DNA of 64,000 nucleotides from Tubulanus polymorphus (lineage: Eukaryota; Nemertea; Palaeonemertea; Tubulaniformes; Tubulanidae), in contig NC_134034.1 of the NCBI RefSeq assembly GCF_964204645.1, positions 8,179,414 to 8,243,413 of the forward strand, in the 5' to 3' direction. Shown here piece by piece: positions 1 through 10,500 of the stretch (the first letter of the stretch is position 1; each line of letters opens with the position of its first letter). The notes below the pieces were generated by a model. That model made no database searches and was not told where the DNA came from. It saw only the letters and a list, made by a program, of their open reading frames with translations. The translations under genes were made by a program, and so were the position numbers.

Positions 1-20
1 AACATAGTTCTGGTAGCACC

Positions 21-1241
21 ATGTTGGCCGGCTCAGAAATGGTTCCTACCACTTCTCAACCTACTGTGCGACAACCCCAGGATTCTCCCGAATTTCCCAT
101 CGCTTCTGTCTCAGGGGATCTTTCGGCATCATCCAAACAGCCAGTGGTTAAATATGCTCGCCTGGCCATTGTCCAGCGATCCTTGTCAGCTTCAGGCTTT
201 TCAGAACAGGCTGCCTCCTTTATCGCAGGATCTAAGCGGCCATCAACAAGTACCATTTACGATGCCAAATGGAGTCATTTTGCGGATTGGTGTGCTGCAG
301 GGGAAATTGATCCATGGTCACCCTCTGTAGCTCAATTGGCAGATTTTTTACTGCACCTATTTGTAGTAAAAGGTTTACAGGTCATAACTATTAAAGGTTA
401 CCGCTCCGCGATTTCTCATACATTGCGTGCTTCTGGATGGCCAAATGTAGCAGGGGATCATCGGATATCCCAGCTGGTTGCTGGGTTTTCTATTTCCCGG
501 CCTCGGGTAACAAGGACAGTTCCACCATGGGATCTGTCTGTAATTTTGAAGAAGTTAATGGAGGCTCCATTTGAACCTCTTTCGGCAGCGTCATTTGCAA
601 ATTTGTCAAAAAAGACTGTATTTTTGCTGTTCTTGGCTTGCTCGGCCCGTCGCTCTGAGATTCATGCGCTTTCAGTCCGACAAGGTCATATTGTCTTTGG
701 GCCAGCGAATGAATTTGTTTCGCTGCGGCCTGCTTTGGAATTTTTGGCAAAGAACCAACGACCAGGCTCGGTTGGGCGGTAATGGCGAATTGAAGCCCTA
801 AAACATCGAGTGGAACCGGGCATCCCGGACAGGACTTTATGTCCTGTGCGGGCGTTGTGTTTCTATTTAGATCGCTCTGCTTCACGGAGGGGTTCACGGG
901 AGCGGTTATTTATTCCGCTGCTGGATCACCTAAAGGGGGATATTTCGCGGGACACAGTAGCCTGATGGGTCTCTTCAATGATCAAGGACATTTTATTGAA
1001 GGAGAATCTTTCCTCGGAGGGAGTCGTTTCTCATCAAGTGAGGTCTATGGCTACTTCCTGCGCAGCCTTTTCGGGTGCTCCGTTGGAGGAAGTCTGTCGG
1101 GCCGCCTTTTGGAATTCACCGTCGACATTCACGTCATTTTATTTACGGGATGTTTCAGGCCAGTTAGGCTCATTAGCTTCACTTGGTCCTGTTGTCATGG
1201 CTCAAGGTGTCCGTTCTTTCCGATCGGACCCTTTAGTGTAG
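21..1241 (+). pseudogene. DIRS/Ngaro-type tyrosine recombinase, two in-frame stops
   Basis: A single reading frame from the ATG at 21 to the TAG ending at 1241 is broken only by TAA at 780-782 and TGA at 963-965. Ignoring those, it reads as a retrotransposon tyrosine recombinase of about 400 residues. The N-terminal SAM-like region precedes the first catalytic Arg in SARRSEIHAL (about 645-670). The HQVR box (HxxR) is at 1033-1044 and the nucleophile Tyr in TFTSFYLRDV is at 1140-1142. The stretch AFWNSPSTFTSFYLRD is typical of DIRS/Ngaro recombinases from marine invertebrates. Both stops can be explained by C-to-T changes (CAA to TAA, CGA to TGA), so the copy is dead but recent. In active elements this enzyme integrates the circular cDNA. 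RT/RNase H, if present, would lie outside the window to the left. Class is confident; DIRS versus Ngaro is not resolved. Confidence 0.85.
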
Positions 1242-1500
1242 AATATTTATGTTGCATTATCAGGATCACTGGGGGTGTATCCTTGTACATAGTTTGGGCT
1301 CATATCTGCAAGTATTAATTTCGCAAAATTCTGGGCGGGGCCCCTGAGCTGGACGGACTCACTGTGGCCAACCGGTCTTCCCTGTGCTACAGTGCTCCAT
1401 TCCGTGCTTGGGTAAGTGCTCTCTTTTTCCCTCTTACCTTGCGTTTGAGCGGTGGTTTTTCTATCTACCTTTCCCACCATCCTTGTGCTAGGCTAGTCTA

Positions 1501-1818
1501 GCAAAAACCATAGGAAAGGGTACAGTACTCGACGGAAATATTACAATTTTCGGAACTAAATTTTGTATTTCCGAGTAGTACTTACCCTTTCCTATGGTGG
1601 GAATCCCACCCACCTGCCCCGCATAGCTGTTTTTTTTTGGTCTGCTATGACGTAAAAAGATGGCGGATTTCGCCGGTGGCTAAATGCAATACCGCAGGGC
1701 CGGGTCGTATAGAAAAACCATTGGCGATAAATCCAAATTTAGAAAATATTGGCAAAAACCATAGGAAAGGGTAAGTACTACTCGGAAATACAAATTTTAG
1801 TTCCGAAAATTGTAATTT
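1501..1818. repeat. Palindromic terminus of the DIRS-type element
   Basis: ACCATAGGAAAGGG at about 1507-1520 is repeated inverted as CCCTTTCCTATGGT at 1585-1598, so 1507-1598 can fold on itself. The same ~60-bp arm (ACCATAGGAAAGGGTAAGTA, then CTCGGAAATACAAA) recurs inverted at 1758-1818. Inverted terminal sequences with an internal complementary region are the termini expected for DIRS/Ngaro elements downstream of the recombinase. Confidence 0.6.
1638..1720 (-). mobile_element. Partial copy of the 390-bp repeat found at 2453 and 5243
   Basis: The motif GGTGGCTAAATGCAATACCG followed by CAGGGCCGGGTCGT matches the right-hand part of the repeats at 2453-2845 and 5243-5637. It is placed next to the DIRS terminus and then runs into unrelated sequence. 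Confidence 0.5.
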
Positions 1819-1939
1819 TGCTCGGCATATTATGCAACTCCAGGTGCTGTGGATCATAGTCATAGCTGCCTGGATGCTGATTATATTCTGATCAACCCGG
1901 ATACTGTTTCAGCACAGTCGGGTATTCGTTTGCCTAAGT

Positions 1940-2445
1940 CTGGTTTGGTGGCAATACATGAAATTTGTATTATTGACCTTCTCAGTGTAGAAGGGACCCC
2001 AAACTTCACAGCAGTACGTTAGAATTGGTACCACAGAGATATTAGACAGTTTCAAAGCCGTGGCAACATTATCTCTCAGGTCAAAAGTTTTAATCTTAAA
2101 AAGTGCCTTACGGGCTTGGTCAGTTAGGTGTTCACACGCCTTCTTAAAATTACTCTTGGCAGTGAAAATTATTCCAAGGTAGCAGTAATTGTCGACTACT
2201 TCGATGGGTGTATTTTCATATTTGAAGACGTGATTGTCTATCTTACGTTCAAGCATATTAAAAATGATCACATTTGTTTTTGAAAGATTATCTGTTAGTT
2301 GCCATTTTCCACAGTAAGTTCCAAGGTTATCTAGTGCATATTGTAGACCTACTTTGGATTTTGATAAAATAACTAGATCGTCTGCATAAAGAAGACAGCT
2401 GATGGGGTTATTGTACAACATAAAAGGTTGACAACTATCGTTAAA
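1940..2445 (-). pseudogene. LINE reverse transcriptase fragment (second copy)
   Basis: On the minus strand this encodes the RT section around the YADD catalytic box (CLLYADDLVILSKSK) through the thumb region to ILTYCCEVWGPF. It is almost identical to 2960-3455 in the neighbouring LINE. It stops abruptly at about 2445, where the 390-bp repeat begins, and at about 1940 it joins unrelated sequence. The near identity means a recent duplication or a second insertion of the same LINE. Confidence 0.8.
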
Positions 2446-2452
2446 AATTTTG

Positions 2453-2845
2453 CGTTGGGCGTGTATTTTTATTCAATTCAAGGATGATAAAATCTGGAAA
2501 TTGCGAGTATAATAATATCTTGTATGTATTAATCGTGTAATAAGGGACTAAGAATTAATGAAGTGATTAGATTTAGAATAAAAGATTGTTGTTTGAAGAG
2601 TTTGTTCAGCATATCGTCAGTTGGTGGTTTTAATTCGGTAATCTATTCGATTGCAATCCAAATTAATTTGTAGTTAGTATAATATTTTTGACAATATTCA
2701 CTGAATGATTTGATGGTGAACCAAAGGGCCATTGGACCTTTATTGGGTCTGCGTTGGTGTAAAAAGAGGCGGATTTTGCTGGTGGTTAAATGCAATACCG
2801 CAGGGCCGAGTCGTGAATGCCCTGTAATGAATTAGAATTTGAATC
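2453..2845. repeat. 390-bp direct repeat, left copy
   Basis: It begins GCGTTGGGCGTGTATTTT and ends TTAGAATTTGAATCAATT. It is about 98% identical by eye to 5243-5637. The two copies lie in the same orientation and bracket the LINE RT at 2848-5190. On the minus strand it contains a short open frame in the right-hand copy (5319-5585) that I cannot assign. Confidence 0.85.
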
Positions 2846-2847
2846 AA

Positions 2848-5190
2848 TTACCCGAGCTCACCCATACTTGCTGCGTTGGTAGCATTCTTATGCACACCTA
2901 ACAAATATTTACAAAAGTTTACATTAATTTTCTCGGCTGGTAAAATATTACAAATAGACATAAAATTTGTATTATTGACCTTCTCAGTGTAGAAGGGACC
3001 CCAAACTTCACAGCAGTACGTTAGAATTGGTACCACAGAGATATTGAACAGTTTCAAAGCCGTGGCAACATTATCTCTCAGGTCAAAAGTTTTAATCTTA
3101 AAAAGTGCCTTACGGGCTTGGTCAGTTAGGTGTTCACACGCCTTCTTAAAATTACTCTTGGCAGTGAAAATTATTCCAAGGTAGCAGTAATTGTCGACTA
3201 CTTCGATGGGTGTATTTTCATATTTGAAGACGTGATTGTCTATCTTACGTTCAAGCATATTAAAAATGATCACATTTGTTTTTGAAAGATTATCTGTTAG
3301 TTGCCATTTTCCACAGTAAGTTCCAAGGTTATCTAGTGCATTTTGTAGACCTACTTTGGATTTTGATATAATAACTAGATCGTCTGCATAAAGAAGACAG
3401 CTGATGGGGTTATTGTACAACATAACAGGTTGACAACTATCGTTAAAAATTTTGGTTGAATCTGATATAAAAAGGTTGAAGAGCAACGGACTTAGCACAC
3501 AACCTTGTTTTACTCCTACTTTCGAGAAGCTAGGGGTTATACCTTCCTGTAGTTTTACAGCATATTTCACCTCCGAGTACATACTTTCAATAACTGATAA
3601 CACGTTCCCGTCGATACCCATATTGAGGAGCTTAAAAATTAAAGCTCTCCTAGGGATAGAGTCAAATGCTGACTTGAAATCAACGAAACAACAATATACA
3701 TTAGTACTGCAAAGTTTGTTAACACGTTTATCAATTATTGTTTTTAGAGTAAGTATATGATCTGAAGTACGAGCACCTTTCTTGAAGCCAATCTGACGGT
3801 TTGGGATAAGGTTGTTTTTTTCTACAAACACTGATAATCCGTTATACAATATTGCTCCCAACTGCTATACCCCTATAATTTTCAGGGTTTGGGGCATCAC
3901 CTTTTTTATATAAAGGGGTTAAAGTATTGCATCTCCAAGCAACCGGGAATTTTCCGCTATAAAGGATTTTATTGAAAGCTTTCTTAAGTGCTGGCCAGAG
4001 AATATAGTGTCCAGCTTTCAGCATATCATTTAATACAAGGTCAGTGCCACTAGCTTTACCACTCTTAAGTTTGCAAATACTCTGCGAGATCTCCGATTCA
4101 GTTATAGAGAAATTAGTTTCACAGAAAATTTTGCCCCTGTTTTTAGTAATAAAGTTTTCGATTTCTTCATCAGGTACCTTATGTAAGCTTGACACAGAAC
4201 TGTTGACTAATGAGGTGAAATGCTCAACCCATTGAGAGGCGGTAATATTACAAGTGGTCTTACAACTGTTTAAGTTTTTCAGTTCATTGAACAACGACCA
4301 GAAACTTTTAGGGTTACGGTTACATAGATTCTCCATCTGTTCTAGGATATTTGACTTGAAAACTTGTCTCTTCTTATATAAAAATTTCTTGTAGAGTTTG
4401 CATTTCTTTTTAAAATCAGCCAGCACGGTAGGGTTAAATGGATTTTTATGAAGTTTATTACCAATTTCCCTGAGGTCTTTTCTCAGGGTCACACAATCTG
4501 AGTTGAACCATTTCTTGTTCCGAGGTTTGAGTTGTGGATTCTTGGTACGTCTGGGGGTACGGGATGTACATTTTATCTTAGCAATATCAGCAGCGGTAAT
4601 GAGCAAATTTGGGATATCATTAATAGTTTCAGCTTCATCTTTGTTGTCAGTAACTATATCTGACAGTTTAGAGAAGAGCATGGGGCTGTGAAGTGCAAAT
4701 CGATACTTTTCACAGTCACCTTCACTCCAAATATATTTAGGTAGTGGTTTCAAAGGGCATCTAGCTTCAGTTTTATGAAAGAGACCAGTTTTAATTACAG
4801 ATGTAACCAAACAGTGAATCGACATATCTGTTGGGGAATGCACAAATAGTAAGTCTATGTCATTAACCATGCCAAAAGGGCGAAGTACATAGTCAATAAC
4901 GCTAGGAGACCCCACGTGGCTGTAGCACGTAAAATGTCCAGGATGAGAGAGTGCGACCATTTAAAATCCGAAGCCCGGTACCTTTACATAGCGACAATAG
5001 TTGTAGCCCACCTTCATCAACTGGACGTAAATTGCGATTCTGTCTAGGAACGCAAGTATCTCATATATAATTGGGAAGTGATGTGCTTAGTGGGGAAGCA
5101 TCATCTAGACAAAAATCGGGCTGTATATATATCGCTATCGTACTACGGAAATCCGTGCGAAGCGATCAATAGAGAACGTACAGCATATTT
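2848..5190 (-). pseudogene. Non-LTR retrotransposon ORF2 (endonuclease C-end plus RT)
   Basis: Minus-strand coding remains of a jockey-superclade LINE (L2/CR1-like). In transcript order: the end of the APE-type endonuclease (GLQLLSLCKGTGLRILNGR at about 5020-4965, then SPSVIDYVLRP after a frameshift near 4955); the linker WSLFNELKN; the RT opening LTPLYKKGDAPNPENYRG (ends ~3860); a second frameshift or small deletion near 3850; then QIGFKKGARTSDHIL, CCFVDFKSAFDSIPR (motif A), VKQGCVLSPLLFNLF (motif B), CLLYADDLVIIS (motif C) and KYLLGVHKNATNAASMGELG. At least two frameshifts and a missing 5' half make it inactive. ORF2 normally supplies target nicking and reverse transcription. Confidence 0.9.
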
Positions 5191-5242
5191 ATCACACGCG
5201 TGCTCTTAAAAACAAACACAGATGAGGCTGGGAGAAGTCGTG

Positions 5243-5637
5243 CGTTGGGCGTGTATTTTAATTCAATTCAAGGATGATAAAATCTGGAAATTGCGAGTAT
5301 AATAATATCTTGTATGTATTAATCGTGTAATAAGGGGCTAAGAATTAATGAAGTGATTAGATTTAGAATAAAAGATTGTTGTTTGAAGAGTTTGTTCAGC
5401 ATATCGTCAGTTGGTGGTTTTAATTCGGTAATCTTTTCGATTGCAATCCAAATTAATTTGTAGTTAGTATAATATTTTTGACAATATTCACTGAATGATT
5501 TGATGGTGAGCCAAAGGGCCATTGGACCTTTATTGGGTCTGCGTTGGTGCAAAAAGAGGCGGATTTTGCTGGTGGTTAAATGCAATACCGCAGGGCCGAG
5601 TCGTGAATGCCCTGTAATGAATTAGAATTTGAATCAA
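5243..5637. repeat. 390-bp direct repeat, right copy
   Basis: Same sequence and orientation as 2453-2845. It is followed by the low-complexity stretch at 5640-5930, rich in AAAAGGGCAC-like words and without recognisable coding. Confidence 0.85.
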
Positions 5638-5949
5638 TTGCCGAAAAAAGGCATGTTATATTGTCAAAAAGTGCACATAATATCGTCGAAAAGGGCACGT
5701 TAATGTGCCAAAAATTCCGAAAAGGGCTCCAAAAATAGTTTGAAAAATCCTGTTGAGGTCAGAATTTATCTCCAAAAAGGGCACATTCAATCATATTACT
5801 GAAGTGCTCTATTAAAAAAAGGCACTAAAAATTCAGAAAAGGGCTCCAAAAATAGTTGGCTCAAAATCATGACTCAATAACTATCACATTCAAAAAAGGG
5901 CACGTTCAAATTGCAATAAATATTGAACCCTTTCAATACCACATAGTGT

Positions 5950-6490
5950 CTCCACTGCTGTACCGGAGGGAATTTAGGGGTTTATAGGGGTATATTTGAA
6001 ACCTCATAGAATAGTTACCAAGGTATCTGACACAGAAAATTTATAATATATAGCATGATGTTGATAACTTTTGGGCCAACAATTTAGACAAATAATTTGG
6101 ATATAAGTGAACATGAGGTCAAGGTCACATACTCCAAGATGGCCGCCATGAAATAAATTCACGAAAAAGTTTCAGATAAACTGCTCTGTCTCCCAGAAAA
6201 ATGCACTGATCAATTCCAACTGAAATTGTATGCCATATATCCTAACTTTATGTAGTAAAAATTTCAAAGCAATAGAGCAACTAGAAAATTTATTTTTCCA
6301 CTCATTTACCAACTTCTCCACCGATATGTCGGTAGGCCGGATGTAAGGGGTTTCATTGGGGTATAATTTTAGGCCTCAGAAAATTGTTACCTATGTATTT
6401 GACACTGATACATTGTATACCATGGTGTTGATAACCATTGGGCTTACAAATAAGACAAATTATTTGAATATATATGACCTTGAGGATGGA
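5950..6490. repeat. Diverged tandem duplication (~360-bp spacing)
   Basis: The block at about 5950-6120 (GTACCGG, GGGGTTTATAGGGGTATA, CATGATGTTGATAAC, ACAAATAATTTGGATATA, then CATGAGGTCAAGG) recurs in diverged form at 6312-6490. The first copy is followed by CCAAGATGGCCGCCATG, a motif shared with several repeats in the window. From 6490 to 7463 I see only unassigned, mostly non-coding sequence. Confidence 0.55.
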
Positions 6491-7463
6491 TAGTTTCTGG
6501 TTCTTCGTTATTGTTATTGGTGTCCGTTGCCATGACAACTGTATCAACAGGGTCTAAAAAAATTGTCACTGATTTCATTTTCATCATCAAAATCATTGCC
6601 GGCACTATAAACCTACTTTCTGACTAAGTCATATCATCTGAACTGCTGCTGTCATATTCGTTGTAACTCTCAATTTGTTCACTTCAAATTCCAAGTCACC
6701 AACATCACTGTCAGCATCATATACGAGCTGCTGAACCGTTTCTTCCAGCCAAATTGTTTTTTTCATGGCTGTTGCCTTCTAGGATTTTATGCAGATGGCA
6801 GAACCGGCTGATACTGATAGATATGCCCTTCTAGAAGAAGGGTTAAGTGATACCGTATCACATACGGAACGGGTGTGCTACCTTGTCAATTTGTACCGTA
6901 TGCCATATGGTAGTGGTATTGTAAGGGTTAAAGTGGTATGTTATTGTTAAAATTCAGACAAGGTATCTTTTTCCTATTCTAATGCCTAAGGTGCTTTGAT
7001 AGGGGTGAATTTTTAAAAATTTTTGGGGGAGGACACCAAATTGTCAAAGATGGCTGATGGGCAACCATTTTGGCTAGTAATTGTGGAAAATCTAATGCTG
7101 ATAACTCCTTTGAGGCTTATACAGCATTTGTAGGGAATATGACTGTGCACTGCAGGCTAGTCTAGTTTCGAAATTTAAATGAACATTCTATAAAGTTTTT
7201 AGCCTTAATTCTAAACCAATTTTCTGAATTGCTGACAAATGGAAAGGCAATTTAAAACTAAGATCCGGATGTTTTGTCACAACTCAAATCTGGCTGTTCC
7301 TGGGAGTTTCAGCCTGTGTTCAAACATATATATTGCTGGTTCATCTTCAGGTACCATTCATGCAGTAGTGGCAGTAGGCTGGAGCTGCCTCCTGGGTATT
7401 AAAGAATTGTTGATAAAACAGCGCATTACAATATCATACCTGTTAAGTTTATCTCTTTTACAG

Positions 7464-7576
7464 TTCCACAGGCAGTGCATAGATGAATGGCTGATGCACA
7501 AAAAGGACAAATGTCCAATTGATGGACAGCTGGTATGGAGTACAGAAATGGAAGAACAGCAAAGAGCAGCAAGAAG
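7464..7576 (+). CDS. ZSWIM2: ZSWIM2-like exon: second half of RING finger
   Basis: The acceptor TTATCTCTTTTACAG ends at 7463. The donor AAG|GTATAG begins at 7577. 113 nt, entered in phase 0 and left in phase 2 (codon AG|A). It encodes 37 residues with the C-terminal zinc ligands of a RING-H2 domain followed by an acidic helix (STEMEEQQRAAR). Confidence 0.8.
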
Positions 7577-10500
7577 GTATAGTAGTGTTGTTGGTACATA
7601 CTCTTTGTGAGTCCGTCCAACCATCCTTCCATCCATCTGTCAAGTGGATCTTAGTCTGCAAGATTTCTAGTAGTATTTTGATGAAACTTCACAAGGCAGT
7701 TGTTTAGATAAGTCGGTATGCACCTGCAACAGTAAACTCCGCTTGCCATGGAGCCATTTGCCTCAAGGATAGCAGCGTCTAGTGTAGTTATTCTTAGATC
7801 GCAACCAAAATGGCTGGCTAGAAACCATCTGCAGGGCCTCTTAACTTAATGAGATAAGAACTGGACAGAGTTTTTGGTATGGCTTTGTGGTTGTTGTAAT
7901 GCACTTGTTATCACACAAGACTGAGCAAGAGGACAAGCAAGGGATTTCTCATTTGGGCTGCCACAGTCATTGATGGTTGGCAATGATTTCATCAATTCAA
8001 AGCATTAGAAATGTCACATACTTTGACGCGATGCGGCTGATTCTAGTATTGTATCAATATGCCACCAAAATGAACCGAATTCCTTACATTCACTTACGCA
8101 GCTATCAATGTGAACTCTGACTCCCTGTCGACACTGTTTCGACGTCGTAACCATTACAAAACCTGAACCAATGGAATTTTTACAGGCGTTGAAAAGCTGG
8201 CCTTGAAATCCTTGAATTGCCAATTGGCATTTCAGTCTTGAAAATTGATTTTGGGGCCTTGAATTATGAAAATGTTGCAAATCTCTAGATTTACGATTGT
8301 ATTTTGCGATTGTATTTTGTAATGACAGAAATTTTTGGCAACAGCGTGACTGTGTCCTAAGTATATTGATTGTATAGATTTCTTTTCTATCCTTGGGGAC
8401 CTCGGGAGTCATTGCAGTGATTAAGTGATTATTGCAATTAGCTGATTAGCCTTGTGCTTGAATTGTAAATTCAATCAAATTTAATGCTGCATTAAATTAT
8501 CATATGAATATTGAAATTATAAAATTGTCAAGTGGATATGGTGTCTCTTGACCCCTAGTTATTCAAGGTAGCCTCTTGTCATTGAGGATGATGCACTTTG
8601 ATTTCACATAAGATCTAGGCCTATAAATAGCAAAACTTTGTGTATAGGTTCATGTAAATATGTGCAGAGCTGCCAACCGTCCCACGGAATTTCATTGTTT
8701 GTCCCGCTGTCCCAGGAAGCATTGAAATGTCACAGATTTTTAAACAATAAGCTTCTGTTACGGAAAATTCATGGTTTTTATTAATTTCATTGTTTTCAAT
8801 GGAAAGTTCGCTCCTTTTTGCTAGCAGAAGAGGAACAAGTAATCGATATACGTCGCAAATGTATATAATAAGGCAAGTGTTCACTTTGGCGCTAGCAGTC
8901 AGTACTCTAGGCATGATATGGCAGGTGAACACTGTGGCGCTAGCAGACGGTACTCAGGAATGATTTAATAACAAGTCAACACTGAGGAGCTAGCAGTCAG
9001 TAGTTATCTTTCCCATGCACTGAGTTAGATTTCCTGTCATTTTTCAATTTCAAGCAACTTCTCATTCGTGATGCAGCTCTCTTTGCCTAAGCACAAGACG
9101 AGTGCTTGATTTTAAGTTAAAAAGCTGAAATGCTGAAATTTTTGAATGTCCCTGACAATTGATGGCTGTCCCAAAAAATTGGGATCTCTGTCCTTCAAAA
9201 CAATTTTCAGGGGTTGGCAGCTCTATATATGTACAACATGGGGTTAGGCATGATGAGTTCAAACTGCCAGGGAAAAAACTAACACTGGTATTTGCTGCTT
9301 TGCAGTTTGAAACATAGATTTGGAAAACCAGTATGTGTATCCTTGAAATTGTGCATTACCACAGTAGATTTTAAGTCGAAATTAGGACCATTTTGATCAA
9401 AGTGACTGCATATTTCGAGTGGATATCAATGTACAGTCATATCTCGATATTCTCACCAACATCGGGGATTCGTGATTTTGGTGGTTTAGAGAGTATGGTG
9501 ATGTATTGGGGTATTTATTTCAAGCGTTCCTGAACCATCATATCATCTTCCTCCAGGCAGCGATTCGTACCTGATGGCATCGCTAAACTCAGTTACGGCG
9601 TCTCGATGCCATCAGTTAATCCCATTTCTTTGCAAAGAAATCAGCGATATATATTGTTGAGACCTATCGTTATTGAGCAAAGCCACAAAGTTCACTTTTG
9701 TCTTCCATGGATAGAGACACACGTGTCGGTGCCATTTTTATGGACTTTCGCTTTGGTCCATTTTGCTATTGCATATGAAACTTTTTTCCTTTGGTACAAA
9801 ATAACTTCTGAATGCAGCATAGTTTCTCTTCGCAACTTTCAAAACATTCAAAGCAGTAATAAAATCTCTAACCCTATTGAATTTCATCGATATGCATTGC
9901 TTATTCATTAATTTAGTTATTTATTTGTTCATGGAACTACATTTCGTTTTGGAAGAATACATGCGCTGTCACGTATATTCATGCTTCACACACGTGCGTG
10001 ACAAATATAGGCCGTACTCTCTGCTATGTGGTGTATTCATCTGTGCATGTATATGAAAAGCGCGCCTCGTGTGTGTGTGTGTGTGCGTGCGTGTGTGTGG
10101 CCTAGTTAAAGTTTTCTTGGAAACTGCCAATGATTCCACTGCCAGGGTTTGTCGCTGGCTGTGAAAGCAGTGAATAGTTGTCAATTCTTTTTAAAAATTA
10201 TTCACAGCTGTGAAAAGCAGTGAATTTTATAGAAGGACAGTGAATTTGGGAAAGGGCGCAGTGAATCTTGGAAATTTTTCAGTTTACAAAAAATAGATTG
10301 TCTAACAAACTTCACACAGTGTAGACTACGTAATAAATGAAATCGTTCAGCATTCAGGTTCACACCATGCACGTGGAGAGTGTCTATTTGAGTCTTTGGG
10401 GAAAACCCACTTGCAGTTGTGCATGAATACTAAGGGCATTTCTTAAAAATTCGCTTCAGTTGGCAGTGAATTTGGCATAACATGAGCTGTGGATGGCATT

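Noticed and set aside
490-897. Minus-strand 135-codon open frame
   Set aside because: Shadow of the tyrosine recombinase frame on the plus strand.
6550-6760. Possible acidic N-terminus of a piggyBac-like transposase on the minus strand (NEYDSSSSDD)
   Set aside because: Only a short Ser/Asp-rich stretch with stops on both sides; no DDE domain or TTAA ends seen.
6780-6960. Possible ZSWIM2 upstream exon (MAEPADTDRYALLEEG)
   Set aside because: No RING ligands, no convincing donor, and no match to the expected preceding domain.
8014-8412. Minus-strand 132-codon frame
   Set aside because: Contains CAAGGATTT-type repeat words and no domain; looks like chance openness.
9430-9620. TATCTCGATATTCTC motif resembling a pogo/Tigger end
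   Set aside because: No inverted partner found nearby.
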